A stretch of DNA of 37,441 bases from Acinetobacter rongchengensis (GCF_003611475.1 NZ_RAXT01000032.1:1-37441); one strand, 5' to 3'. Counted from the stretch's first letter, positions 1 to 9,174 are shown. Notes: a model not told the origin generated them from the sequence alone. Numbers and translations are program-made.

Positions 1-53
1 TGAATGTTGACTATAAGTAAATAATATGACTCTAAAAATTATAATATTATAAA

Positions 54-1040
54 TCAATTATTTAAATTAATATTATTAACCATAAGCCCTTGACCTTGTG
101 CTTCAGCAATTAAACGTTCTGCTGATTCACGATTTTTTCTTAGACCAGGCATACGAAATTCAGTATGACCATAGTCATGAATTCTTGTCCAACGTCCACC
201 CCAGGTTAGACCAACTGATTCAGCAACAACGCCATAAAGTTGATAGCCTTTCCAAGCCCATGGGTCTCGTTCAGAAATGACAACCTTTCCATCTCTTTTA
301 AAAGCAACATCAGCAGCTAAACCAAACTGATGATAACTTTGGTAGGCCTTAGCCAAGGTAGTAGCTGTATTACCAGATAATCGTGTTTGACGTTCAGGGC
401 TACGATAACCTTCTAAAAGTATCATTTCATAACCGTGTCGTTCTTTCATGATTTTAAAAACCATAAGTAAACGTTGTTTATAACTCGGATGCATTTTGTC
501 CCATTTACGATCAATCATCACTGTATCAAAACTACTCCGTTGATCTCCAAATTCTTCATGGTCAATACTTGATGGACTAATCGTTGGAAATTGATGATTT
601 TGATTGGAACCTTCTCTTTCCAATATTTGAGCTTGAACAATTGCAGCATCAATTAAGCTGTCTTCTACTGCAGGTGGTGGGCTCAAAACTTCACCATTGA
701 GTAAAGAATATATTTGCGGATCAGTCTTTCTTAAATATTCTGCTTCAATCTGAGTAGGGTCGACTGGACGTGTAATAGCAAAAACTAAAATACTTGAAAG
801 TAAAAAAAAACCTGCAATTAAAATCCACCATTGTTGTAAATGCCAATGGGTTTGAGTTTGTTTTGCTGAAGCTGCTTGATTCATTTGTTCGGCAAAATTT
901 CGTGCGGAAACCAATTTCTTTTTACTTTGGGGAAGGAGTGATTTAGAGTAATTTAAAGCTTTATTTCTAAGTTCATAAGACATTAAAAAAGCTAAACAAA
1001 ATGCCAAAAAAGTAAAGCATAAAATGATTAAAAAAATCAT
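54..1040 (-). CDS. tagX: TagX, T6SS-associated peptidoglycan endopeptidase (M15/VanY-like)
   Basis: A 328-aa membrane-anchored zinc peptidase. Hydrophobic segments lie at residues 1-20 and about 71-90, followed by a linker and a C-terminal M15 (D-Ala-D-Ala carboxypeptidase/VanY-like) domain from about 170. The zinc-site pattern is visible: SYHQFGLAAD gives His237 and Asp244, and DYGHTE gives His292. The Acinetobacter TagX family is known as an L,D-endopeptidase that opens peptidoglycan so the T6SS trans-envelope complex can be built. The start codon overlaps the stop of the preceding 190-aa gene in an ATGA arrangement, which suggests translational coupling. It is the last gene of the leftward T6SS operon. 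Assignment is firm from motif plus context; substrate specificity is taken from the family. Confidence 0.93.
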   Translation of the reverse strand: MIFLIILCFTFLAFCLAFLMSYELRNKALNYSKSLLPQSKKKLVSARNFAEQMNQAASAKQTQTHWHLQQWWILIAGFFLLSSILVFAITRPVDPTQIEAEYLRKTDPQIYSLLNGEVLSPPPAVEDSLIDAAIVQAQILEREGSNQNHQFPTISPSSIDHEEFGDQRSSFDTVMIDRKWDKMHPSYKQRLLMVFKIMKERHGYEMILLEGYRSPERQTRLSGNTATTLAKAYQSYHQFGLAADVAFKRDGKVVISERDPWAWKGYQLYGVVAESVGLTWGGRWTRIHDYGHTEFRMPGLRKNRESAERLIAEAQGQGLMVNNINLNN

Positions 1041-1609
1041 GGCTTATTTTCTATTGGTCGACGATCAATTGAAACTTTAACAGAACCAATGGGACCTACA
1101 TCTTCAATCTCTTTGCTGGTAGTAGTGGTTTGCTTTTCTTCAGCTTTTGTAGGCACTGTCTTTATTTTTGCTTCAATAGCCTTTTCTTTTGCAATTGATT
1201 TAATAACAGGAGGCTGAGTTTTTGTATTTTTCTTTTCAGATACATCCATTTGCTCGAAAGGTGATGTTGTGTTTAAGCTATGATTAGCTTGGTTTTTATT
1301 TTCATGTTTAAAAAGGTTTTTTAGATCCTTTTCATTAACATGCTGCCTATACGTAATCGAATCATCATCTTCGTGGCTTGGCTCAGAAGGAAAACTATTT
1401 ACTTTTTCTGAGTCATTTTGATGAAGAATTTCGGATGAATTTTCCTCAACTTTGATTGTTTGATTGGTGTTAAAGAATATTAAGAAGAAAATAGAAGAAA
1501 CAATGAAACCAATAAATAAACCGAGCAAAAAAACAATTGATTTACTTAGAGGTTTTTTAGCTGATTTATTTTGTAATATACGGATCGAGTTCTGTTTTTC
1601 TTGAGTCAT
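1037..1609 (-). CDS. T6SS-associated single-pass inner-membrane protein, unknown function
   Basis: A 190-aa protein lying between tssL and tagX. It has a short basic cytoplasmic N-terminus (residues 1-22), one strong membrane segment (about 23-46), and then a long hydrophilic, low-complexity periplasmic part rich in Glu, Lys, Thr, Ser and Asn. It ends in a more ordered stretch with GPIGSVKVSIDRRP. I recognise no catalytic motif or domain. Type II topology (N-in) is inferred from the positive N-terminus. The 4-nt overlap with tagX and its place in the T6SS operon suggest it works with TagX or the TssL/TssM complex, for example as a periplasmic spacer or localiser. That role is inference only. 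Confidence 0.85.
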   Translation of the reverse strand: MTQEKQNSIRILQNKSAKKPLSKSIVFLLGLFIGFIVSSIFFLIFFNTNQTIKVEENSSEILHQNDSEKVNSFPSEPSHEDDDSITYRQHVNEKDLKNLFKHENKNQANHSLNTTSPFEQMDVSEKKNTKTQPPVIKSIAKEKAIEAKIKTVPTKAEEKQTTTTSKEIEDVGPIGSVKVSIDRRPIENKP

Positions 1610-1621
1610 AATTTTACCTGA

Positions 1622-2422
1622 TTAAGGCAAGTGAATTGTAATATGAGCCTGCTCGGCTGGGGTAGTAATGACATTATTAAATTTTGCCAAAGATGAGTTT
1701 TGATTTTTATCCAATAATATTTTTAAACCTGAAAATGTAAGTAAGGCGAAAAGTAATAAGAAAAATAAAATCCAACTAAAAGGCAGTTCTTTGTGAATGA
1801 TATTCTTAATTTGGTCAGGTAAAGCCGAAAAGGGAGAAAATGCAGTTTTCTTTCCTTTGAGAAAATCAATTTCATCGCCAATACGTGCAACGAGATGATT
1901 TAAACTTTCAAGCGATTCAATGCGATATTTACCTTGAAACCCAAGTAATAAGCAGTAATGATAAACTTCTAAAGAAGCCAATCGTTCTTTTCCACGACTA
2001 CGTATTTTTTCTAAAAACTCAAAAAATCGATAGCCTGCTAATTGTGAACCAAAGATACTTAATTGTAATGGGCTAATTAACCACTGATTTTGAAGGTTAA
2101 AAAAAGAAGAGTCTTGCTGTGTAACAATTGTTTCATCGAGTAAAGCACAATATGCATATTTTGCATCATGTATATCTTCGGCAGAAAACTGAAGCTTTTT
2201 GGCTTGATTCTCAAAGCGATTGAGCAAATCTAAAATTTTTTCTTTAAAGTTTTCAGCATTATCTGGAACATATTGGTTTTTTAATAAGAAAACGATATAA
2301 AAGCCGTCATGTAAAAGATCCACTAAATTAGTCGTCTGATTAACTTTCGACTGTTGTGGTAAAGAACCTATTCCAATTTGTCCATCATCAAACAGTGATG
2401 GGGCGATATTATTTTGACTCAT
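1622..2422 (-). CDS. tssL: TssL (DotU/IcmH family) T6SS membrane complex protein
   Basis: A 266-aa DotU-family protein. The cytoplasmic domain runs to about residue 210 and shows family features: an AKYAYCALLDETI segment near 87-99, PLQLSIFG near 118-125, and EVYHYCLLLGFQGKY near 152-166. One C-terminal membrane segment spans about 214-236, followed by a short periplasmic tail. TssL binds TssM in the inner membrane and docks the baseplate through TssK. It is the short form: there is no C-terminal OmpA-like peptidoglycan-binding domain of the kind some TssL proteins carry. In this locus that domain sits on a separate protein (TagN, 20886-21650). The gap to tssK is 15 nt, so the two are cotranscribed. 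Confidence 0.95.
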   Translation of the reverse strand: MSQNNIAPSLFDDGQIGIGSLPQQSKVNQTTNLVDLLHDGFYIVFLLKNQYVPDNAENFKEKILDLLNRFENQAKKLQFSAEDIHDAKYAYCALLDETIVTQQDSSFFNLQNQWLISPLQLSIFGSQLAGYRFFEFLEKIRSRGKERLASLEVYHYCLLLGFQGKYRIESLESLNHLVARIGDEIDFLKGKKTAFSPFSALPDQIKNIIHKELPFSWILFFLLLFALLTFSGLKILLDKNQNSSLAKFNNVITTPAEQAHITIHLP

Positions 2423-2437
2423 TTCTTATTCTCTAAT

Positions 2438-3802
2438 TTATCCGTTCATTACAGCAATTAGTTCGATACTGATATCTTGGAAACCAGCGGGAATATAAAT
2501 ACAAATTGTTTCTGAATCGAGCATACGTTGGTACATTTCGTGGTGGGGTTCTATTTCAAAATAACTTACCCCTGAACGTACAGGAATTGCAGTTGGAATT
2601 TGCACCAAATGATGAATTGGAATGGCCGGTAAAGCAGCGACAACGCGTTGTTCTACATCCACCGTATTTCCAACTTTAAAACGAAGCGGAACAATTTGAA
2701 TGAGCTCGTGTGTTTGCATCATGCTACTTGAAACAGCAATATACAGACGAGTTTCCTTGGTAATTTTGTCTGTTTCCAAACTTCCAACCCAATAGGATGG
2801 ACGAATTTCTTTCAGTGTAATACTGATATAACGACTGGAAATTATCGTGTCTAATAATTCTCTTAGTATTTTATCTAGCTGGCTAAAACTATTTTGAAGA
2901 TTATGATGCTGATATTGCGGTAAATTTTCTACATCATAAGCGGTTGAAAACGTCAGCAAAGAGCCTGTTAAACGTAATAATTCAAAAAACAATTTTTCTG
3001 GATGAATTTGAGGATTCTGTAATAAGTGATTCAATGTCGCATGAGCTGTATTTAATGCATTGACTAACCAAAAAGATACAATATCACCAGAACGGAATTC
3101 GATAAGTTTTTGCTCATTTTCACGATTATTTGATTGAATGGTCTGAATTTTCGCTCGAATAACGTTCAATGTTCGTTTGAGATTGGCAAGCAATGTTTCA
3201 TTGGATTGAATATGCAGGATCGGTGGAATAAATTTTGAATCAATTTCAAAGTGACCAGAACTTAGTCGTCTAATCTTACCAATGTTTAAATATAAAAAAC
3301 CATTTAAATCCTGATTAGGCTCAGTTTGAGTATCAAACAGCTTAAACTCGGTACAACGCTTTAGCAGTGTAATTTCTGTTGGCGTCGCATCTGTATAGAG
3401 GTCATGTATTTCGTTAAGATAAGAATGATAGCGAGTCGGTTGCTTAACCTGATCATCTGAAATATTTTTTCGGTTGGGTTGCAAAATAGGTAATGCTAAG
3501 TAAATGAGCATTTCACCCCGTAAATTTAATTCATCCAATAAAATGGGATTGGGAAGTAAATCTTTTGCTGGAGCTTGGTAGATTTCACCATCTTGCCAAA
3601 TCATATCAATTTGTTCTAATGCCAAAATATGTGTGCTCAGCTGCGTTTCATCGAAGCGTATACTTTTAATACCGTATGGATAAGGAACAGTTGAACGAAT
3701 TGTATGATTTAATCGTTGTTCTTGATAAGTATCTTGTAGTTGGAAGTGTTGCGGTCTTAAAAATAAGCCTTCACCCCAAAGTACTTTTTCTGCTTTAAAC
3801 AT
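2438..3802 (-). CDS. tssK: TssK, T6SS baseplate-membrane adaptor
   Basis: A 454-aa cytoplasmic baseplate protein. The N-terminus has the TssK signature VLWGEGLFLRPQHFQ (residues 7-21), and the length matches the family (about 440-450 aa). TssK trimers link the TssF/TssG wedges to the cytoplasmic domains of TssL and TssM. The start is six bases after the tssA stop, with no strong Shine-Dalgarno sequence, so translation is probably coupled to tssA. Nothing looks truncated. Confidence 0.96.
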   Translation of the reverse strand: MFKAEKVLWGEGLFLRPQHFQLQDTYQEQRLNHTIRSTVPYPYGIKSIRFDETQLSTHILALEQIDMIWQDGEIYQAPAKDLLPNPILLDELNLRGEMLIYLALPILQPNRKNISDDQVKQPTRYHSYLNEIHDLYTDATPTEITLLKRCTEFKLFDTQTEPNQDLNGFLYLNIGKIRRLSSGHFEIDSKFIPPILHIQSNETLLANLKRTLNVIRAKIQTIQSNNRENEQKLIEFRSGDIVSFWLVNALNTAHATLNHLLQNPQIHPEKLFFELLRLTGSLLTFSTAYDVENLPQYQHHNLQNSFSQLDKILRELLDTIISSRYISITLKEIRPSYWVGSLETDKITKETRLYIAVSSSMMQTHELIQIVPLRFKVGNTVDVEQRVVAALPAIPIHHLVQIPTAIPVRSGVSYFEIEPHHEMYQRMLDSETICIYIPAGFQDISIELIAVMNG

Positions 3803-3808
3803 TAATGG

Positions 3809-4921
3809 TTACCATTCTGAAGATTCATTACTTTGATTTGACCCCAATAATTCTTGAATAGATTCAAGGGGATTTTCATTTTTAATCACTTGAGCAAGCC
3901 ATTCATGTAACGGCATCTGACTCCATTTAATCGTTTTCTGTAGCATATAACTTACGGGGCTATGTGGCTCATTGGTTTGAAAATAGTCAGCGATGTCTTG
4001 TAAAACTTGCATCGCTTGTTCACGATTTTGCAAATGGTTTTGCTGTTGCGGTTGAAAAGATGTTGTTGGAGTAATATTCGATGGATTTGTACTTGGAACG
4101 ATAGGGGGAGACGGTGGAGTAGTTATTTGTGTATTTGAGACACTCAAATTTGTACTAAATGAATCTGCTTTATAAATTTTTTTAAGATTTATTTGAATAT
4201 CTTCAAGTTGGGAATCTATGGCTGCGAAGCTAGGTGCTTCAAGTTCCATCAGTGAGTCTAGAACTTGCTTGATAATATTCCATTGCTCCAGTATGTCTTT
4301 AAAATACTGGAAATTTTGATACTGAAAATCCCGAGATGTATTGAATAAAGCTTGATTGAATTGCTCTAATTCTAAAGAGGCTTCAACGCTTTCATTATCC
4401 TCGGCTTGTTTACGTCGGTTGTTTTGTATATGTAAAAGTTTTTCATACTGAGCTAAAGAATAAAAAGGTTGAATATTAATTAAAGGGACACTTTTGATCA
4501 GCTTTGGAAGTTGTGAGGTAAAACCTTGTAATAAACCTAAACGTTGGTCGAGGTCATCATCTTCAATTTCAGGATGAATTTTTAACCAAAATTGTTCTAA
4601 CATTTTATGGCATAATTCAAGCCCTTTTAATAAACCTTCGAAGCCATAAACATTAGACCAAGCTTCAGTTAACCATGTTAATAACCGAATATCTTTAGTT
4701 TTCTTCATGAGTAATTGTACTGATTCTTCAGCAATAAACGACCAATCAGCTTGTTTATGCTCAGAAACCCAATCTCCCTGATCTAAGAGAGGATCATCAT
4801 GAATTCTCGCTTTCTTAATTTCATGAAATTCTGTAGAAAATGATAAATCTTCACCACAAGGAGAGTCTTTTGAAATTGGTTCAAGTAAAGCTTCTAAATT
4901 TATATCCATTTTAATACTCAT
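3809..4921 (-). CDS. tssA: TssA, T6SS assembly protein with ImpA N-terminal domain
   Basis: A 370-aa protein with the ImpA_N-type N-terminus: LLEPISKDSPCGEDLSF near residues 12-28, then a helical domain to about 250. A Pro/Thr/Ser/Gln-rich linker covers about 255-300, followed by a C-terminal helical domain with HSPVSYMLQKTIKWSQMPL. TssA proteins organise baseplate and sheath assembly. The start is uncertain. The ATG at 4921 has no clear ribosome site and sits nine bases after the clpV stop. An in-frame ATG at 4909 is preceded by GAG and would give 366 aa; either could be correct. Confidence 0.93.
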   Translation of the reverse strand: MSIKMDINLEALLEPISKDSPCGEDLSFSTEFHEIKKARIHDDPLLDQGDWVSEHKQADWSFIAEESVQLLMKKTKDIRLLTWLTEAWSNVYGFEGLLKGLELCHKMLEQFWLKIHPEIEDDDLDQRLGLLQGFTSQLPKLIKSVPLINIQPFYSLAQYEKLLHIQNNRRKQAEDNESVEASLELEQFNQALFNTSRDFQYQNFQYFKDILEQWNIIKQVLDSLMELEAPSFAAIDSQLEDIQINLKKIYKADSFSTNLSVSNTQITTPPSPPIVPSTNPSNITPTTSFQPQQQNHLQNREQAMQVLQDIADYFQTNEPHSPVSYMLQKTIKWSQMPLHEWLAQVIKNENPLESIQELLGSNQSNESSEW

Positions 4922-4930
4922 TGAAAATAT

Positions 4931-7621
4931 TTATGCTTCCACAGCTTTTGATTTCTTTGCTGTTTTTTTCTTTATTTGCTTAGGCACTGGATCCAAAAGA
5001 TAAGTGATTTGATCATCTTTTACATCAATCTGAATAATTTTTGGTAGCTTTTGTTCAGCTAATGCAACCAATATTTCAGTGGCTAGGGCTGGAAGAACAG
5101 AGGAATTTAAAATATTGTCAATATTACGTGCACCACTATCAACTTCAATACAACGACTCAATATAAGTTCAATTAAATCATCACCATAAATAACGTCAGT
5201 TTCATATTGATGCTTTAATCGGTCGGTGATTTTTCTTAATTTATGGTCAATAATTTGAACCAAAAGATCATCGTGCAAAGGGAAATATGGAACGATTCGC
5301 ATACGACCAAGAAATGCAGGTTTAAATTGTTTATATAAGCTAGGTTTGAGTTGTTCAATCAGTTGTTCTGCAGTTGGCCATTCATCTACAGGTTGGTTAA
5401 TACAAGCTTGCATAATGGTTGTGGAACCAGTATTTGAAGTAAGCAAAATGGTTGTATTTTTAAAGTCTATGATGCGTCCTTCGCCATCTTCCAGCATCCC
5501 TCTATCAAAAACTTGATAGAATAACTCTTGAACATCACTGTGAGCTTTTTCAATTTCATCCAATAAAACAACACTATATGGATTACGACGAACAGCTTCA
5601 GTCAACACACCACCTTGCCCATAGCCGACATATCCTGGAGGTGCTCCTTTAAGGGATGAAACCGTATGTGCCTCTTGGTATTCAGACATATTGATTGTAA
5701 TTAAATGCGACTCTCCACCATAGAGTTCATTGGCAAGGGCTAGCGCTGTTTCTGTTTTACCGACCCCACTTGGGCCAACTAACATGAATACGCCCTGAGG
5801 CTTATTGGGATCTTCTAAACGTGCTTTTGCTGTTTTAATACCTTGAACCAATTGATGTAATGCATAGTCTTGCCCCATTACACGTTGTTCAAGTTTATCT
5901 TCTAAACTTAAAACTTGTTTAATTTCATCATGAACCATTTTGCCGACTGGGATACCAGTCCAATCGGAGATAATTTCATTGATAATTTGTGCATTTACTC
6001 GTTCAAAAACTAAAGCATCTTGATTTTGAAGTGAAATTAATTGGTCTCGAAGGCTGTGGATTTCTGCTTTTATTGATTGCTCATGGGCATTTTCAAGATT
6101 TTCAAGACCTTGGATTTTTTGCACTAAAGCGAGTTCTATTTGCCACTGTTGTTCGGTGTTTTTAATATCTTGATTCAGGGCTTCTAAAGATAAATTTAAT
6201 TGCTCTAAACGATCTGTATGAATCGGATTGTAACGTTGTTCGTTTTCTAAAATATTGAGTTCTAAAATTAAATTATGTTGCTGCGCTTTGAGTTGATCTA
6301 GTTTTACCGGTTGGGCATTCTGCGTGAGCGCGACTCGTGCTGCAGCGGTGTCTAAAACACTAATCGCTTTGTCAGGGAGTTGGCGTCCACTAATATAGCG
6401 GTGAGAAGCGTGAACAGCTGTAATAATTGCTTCATCATCGATACGTAAATTGAAATGATTTTCCATGACTGGAATCATGGCACGAAGCATATCAATCGCA
6501 ACTTTTTCAGTTGGTTCTTCAACTTTGACCACTTGGAAACGACGGCTTAAAGCAGCATCTTTTTCAAAATATTGTTTATATTCAGCCCAAGTCGTTGCTG
6601 CGATTGTACGCAATTCGCCACGAGCGAGCGCTGGTTTTAAAAGATTTGCTGCATCATTTTGCCCAGCTTGTCCTCCTGCGCCAATCATAGTATGTGCTTC
6701 ATCTATAAAGAGAATAATCGGGTGAGCGGATTGCTGTACTTCCTGAATGACCTGTTTTAAACGGTTTTCAAATTCTCCTTTGACGCTCGCTCCAGCTTGC
6801 AATAATCCCATATCAAGTGAATGAATTTGCACATTTTTTAAAGCATCAGGAACCTGATTTTGAGAAATTTTTAAAGCTAATCCTTCTACTACAGCTGTCT
6901 TTCCGACCCCTGGTTCACCAGTCAAAATAGGATTGTTTTGACGACGGCGCATTAAAATATCGAGCATTAAACGAATCTCATACTCACGACCGATGACAGG
7001 ATCGATTCCACCATCTAAAGCTTTTTTTGTTAGGTTAATCGTAAATTGATCAAGAGCAGGTGTTTTTTGCACAACAGAAGCTAGACCATCTACAGGATTT
7101 AAATTTTGACTTAAATCAGGATCGACATAGCTATCTACAGGTGGAATATTTTCAGAACTTTTACTACAAATATCGAGGAACTTATGTTTCATCGTATCGA
7201 TAGGAAATAGATCAAATAGATTTGATGCACGGATAGCAATTTGATAAAGATCTGAGGAGATTAATAGAGCAACCAATAAATGACCACTTCGAATGAGCGG
7301 AATTTTTTCTGCTGAGGCTAACAACCATGATTGTTCGAGTAATCGGACAATAGATTTTGAAAAAATGGGAGTTCGGGTATTTCCTTTAGGAAGTTGGGAA
7401 ATACATTCGAGTAAATTTGATAAGAGTGCATCTTTGGAGATATTGTATTTATTAAGTAAAATTTCAATATCATTAATAGGTTGCTGTTCTAACAGTTTGA
7501 CAAAAAAATGTTCAATCTCAATTTCAAAATTGTGATGGTTTACACACAAATTGGCAGATTGTTCTAAGGCAGTCCGGCAAGGAATGGATAATTTCTTAAT
7601 TAAAACCTTTAAATCTGTCAT
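4931..7621 (-). CDS. clpV: ClpV (TssH), T6SS sheath-disassembly AAA+ ATPase
   Basis: An 896-aa Clp/Hsp100 ATPase. A ClpN-like N-terminal domain (about 1-160) binds contracted sheath. NBD1 has Walker A GEPGVGKT near residue 235 and Walker B ILFIDEAH. A coiled-coil middle domain follows, then NBD2 with Walker A GPSGVGKT near 620 and Walker B SVVLLDEIEKAH. ClpV unfolds contracted TssB/TssC sheath so the subunits are reused. A longer in-frame version starts at GTG 7633. I prefer the ATG at 7621 because that GTG lies inside GTGAGA, which works better as the ribosome site. It is the first gene of the leftward T6SS operon. Context and the ClpN domain separate it from housekeeping ClpB. Confidence 0.96.
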   Translation of the reverse strand: MTDLKVLIKKLSIPCRTALEQSANLCVNHHNFEIEIEHFFVKLLEQQPINDIEILLNKYNISKDALLSNLLECISQLPKGNTRTPIFSKSIVRLLEQSWLLASAEKIPLIRSGHLLVALLISSDLYQIAIRASNLFDLFPIDTMKHKFLDICSKSSENIPPVDSYVDPDLSQNLNPVDGLASVVQKTPALDQFTINLTKKALDGGIDPVIGREYEIRLMLDILMRRRQNNPILTGEPGVGKTAVVEGLALKISQNQVPDALKNVQIHSLDMGLLQAGASVKGEFENRLKQVIQEVQQSAHPIILFIDEAHTMIGAGGQAGQNDAANLLKPALARGELRTIAATTWAEYKQYFEKDAALSRRFQVVKVEEPTEKVAIDMLRAMIPVMENHFNLRIDDEAIITAVHASHRYISGRQLPDKAISVLDTAAARVALTQNAQPVKLDQLKAQQHNLILELNILENEQRYNPIHTDRLEQLNLSLEALNQDIKNTEQQWQIELALVQKIQGLENLENAHEQSIKAEIHSLRDQLISLQNQDALVFERVNAQIINEIISDWTGIPVGKMVHDEIKQVLSLEDKLEQRVMGQDYALHQLVQGIKTAKARLEDPNKPQGVFMLVGPSGVGKTETALALANELYGGESHLITINMSEYQEAHTVSSLKGAPPGYVGYGQGGVLTEAVRRNPYSVVLLDEIEKAHSDVQELFYQVFDRGMLEDGEGRIIDFKNTTILLTSNTGSTTIMQACINQPVDEWPTAEQLIEQLKPSLYKQFKPAFLGRMRIVPYFPLHDDLLVQIIDHKLRKITDRLKHQYETDVIYGDDLIELILSRCIEVDSGARNIDNILNSSVLPALATEILVALAEQKLPKIIQIDVKDDQITYLLDPVPKQIKKKTAKKSKAVEA

Positions 7622-7980
7622 CTTTAATCTCACGGTAATATGTGTTTAATCACATATGCTTTAATTTGTATTTAAAATTAATGTATTTAAATCAAATGTT
7701 TATTTGTTTTGTTAAAATATATATTAAATATTTTACATAAAAAAAAAGATTTGTGAAGATTGATGTTGTTTAGTTTTGATAAATAAAAAAAATATCTATA
7801 TAAATTAATGAATTATGGTGGTTTTTAAAAATCCTACTTGACAGTGTTTTGGTTTTTTAGTCTTATTATTAAAATTTTCTAAATTATATAACAGTTAAGA
7901 TTTTTGAAATTAAACTTAATCTATCAAAAAAGCGTAGCTATATTCAGAAAAGTGAATCAAGAAAATATTGAGGTTGGATT
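7622..7980. promoter_or_regulatory. AT-rich divergent promoter region between clpV and the asaA-like gene
   Basis: This 359-nt gene-free stretch separates the two T6SS operons and must hold the control signals for both. It is much richer in A and T than the flanking genes, with long runs such as the A-tract near 7739-7748. A good rightward sigma-70 promoter lies at 7838-7866. I could not pick a leftward promoter with confidence. A perfect 7-bp inverted repeat (ATATGTG / CACATAT, 7638-7657) lies just ahead of clpV. AT-rich T6SS promoters are common H-NS targets; that reading is inference. Confidence 0.6.
7838..7866 (+). promoter_or_regulatory. Predicted sigma-70 promoter for the rightward T6SS operon
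   Basis: A perfect -35 hexamer TTGACA (7838-7843), a 17-nt spacer, and a -10-like TCTTAT (7861-7866) that matches TATAAT at four of six positions. It points at the asaA-like gene and would leave a leader of about 110 nt. It is the best match seen in the divergent region. The start site is not demonstrated. Confidence 0.5.
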
Positions 7981-8625
7981 TTGAAAAAGTTAATTTTATG
8001 TGGTTTCGTTTTCATGGCATCGGTTACTGGTTTGACCCATGCTGGAGATGAAATAAAGCTTAAAAAATCATGTTTAAAGGACTATCCAGAAGTGGTTGGT
8101 GAGTCTAATCCTGAGCTTTTATCCATTTATTCACAGCTATGTGATAAAAAAAATAAAGATAATAAGAACAGTATTCTTATTTTAGCAGCACAGAAATTTC
8201 AACAAATGGGTAAAAGTAACAAAGCAATGCAAATTGTGAGTTATTTGGAAACACAGAATATACAAAGTAATGAGCTGACAGATGTGAAGTTTTTGTCTGG
8301 TGTTAGTCTGGCTCATGATGCATTGAATAAAATGAGAAATAACGAAATGCGTTATTTGTCAGAGGATGGTACTTATCCTGTTGCAAAGAGCCTTTCGGAT
8401 GCAATCAAACAAGCAGCTCCATCCAGTGTTTTGGTTGAGAAACAACAAGAAGTGAATACAACGAATGTAAAAACGAGCAAATCAACTCGGCCTGTTCGAT
8501 CAGCTCGTCCGACAAAAACCGTACGTAAAGCTAAAGTAGCAACACCTACTACAAAATCGACAGCACCGGTTAAGCCTAAACCAACGACGAATTCAGCCAA
8601 TCAGAATCCGTTTGGAAAATTATAA
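7981..8625 (+). CDS. asaA: AsaA-like periplasmic T6SS assembly protein
   Basis: A 214-aa secreted protein that opens the rightward T6SS operon. It starts at TTG, supported by GAGG (7970-7973) seven bases upstream. A Sec signal peptide occupies residues 1-21 with likely cleavage after THA. The mature part has two cysteines (31 and 54) that could form a disulfide. A helical, TPR-like stretch covers about 60-125. The tail from about 150 is rich in Lys, Arg, Thr, Pro and Ser and ends NQNPFGKL. In A. baumannii a gene in the T6SS cluster encodes AsaA, a periplasmic protein that binds TssM and aids assembly. The naming rests on position, size and signal peptide. It might instead correspond to the periplasmic contact-localisation protein TslA of A. 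baylyi. Confidence 0.75.
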   Translation: MKKLILCGFVFMASVTGLTHAGDEIKLKKSCLKDYPEVVGESNPELLSIYSQLCDKKNKDNKNSILILAAQKFQQMGKSNKAMQIVSYLETQNIQSNELTDVKFLSGVSLAHDALNKMRNNEMRYLSEDGTYPVAKSLSDAIKQAAPSSVLVEKQQEVNTTNVKTSKSTRPVRSARPTKTVRKAKVATPTTKSTAPVKPKPTTNSANQNPFGKL

Positions 8626-8664
8626 AGAACTATAAATTCAACTCATATTGGTCAAGGATAAAAA

Positions 8665-9174
8665 ATGTCAAAACGTGAAAGTGTACAAAAGAAATTACAA
8701 CGAATCAGACCACCGCGGGTTCAACTTACCTATGATGTTGAAATTGGTGATGGTAAAGAAGTCAAAGAATTACCCTTTGTTGTTGGGGTGTTAGGTGATT
8801 TTTCTGCCGCATCTGAATTAGAAAAAACCAAGCTTAAAGATAAAAAATTTGTCAATGTGGATCTTGATAACATTGATGAAGTTATGGAGTCTTTATCTCC
8901 TCGGGCTGCGTATCAAGTTGAAAATACATTGACTGAAGACGGTGGATATATGTCTGTCGATCTAACTTTCAAAGCAATGGAAGATTTCAGACCTGAACAA
9001 GTTGTGCAGCAGGTAGAGCCTTTGAAAAAGCTAGTTGAAGCACGTGGGCGTTTAACCGATTTAAGAAATAAAATTTCAAATAGTGAACGTTTGGAAGATT
9101 TGTTAGATGAGGTACTACAAAATACGGATCAAATACGTAAATTAAGTGCTGAGGTGGGGTCTGAAAATGAATAA
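8665..9174 (+). CDS. tssB: TssB (VipA), T6SS contractile sheath small subunit
   Basis: A 169-aa sheath protein. Typical TssB features are the N-terminal RIRPPRVQLTYDVE (residues 13-26) and PFVVGVLGDFS (about 36-46), plus a charged helical C-terminus that contacts TssC. It polymerises with TssC into the contractile sheath around the Hcp tube. AAGGA lies upstream at a normal distance. The 3' end overlaps tssC by 8 nt, consistent with coupled, matched synthesis of the two subunits. Confidence 0.97.
   Translation: MSKRESVQKKLQRIRPPRVQLTYDVEIGDGKEVKELPFVVGVLGDFSAASELEKTKLKDKKFVNVDLDNIDEVMESLSPRAAYQVENTLTEDGGYMSVDLTFKAMEDFRPEQVVQQVEPLKKLVEARGRLTDLRNKISNSERLEDLLDEVLQNTDQIRKLSAEVGSENE

Noticed and set aside
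39..52. 14-bp palindrome TTATAATATTATAA after tagX
   Set aside because: It is made only of A and T, so it would be a very weak hairpin; in such AT-rich DNA it may be chance, although T residues follow it leftward.
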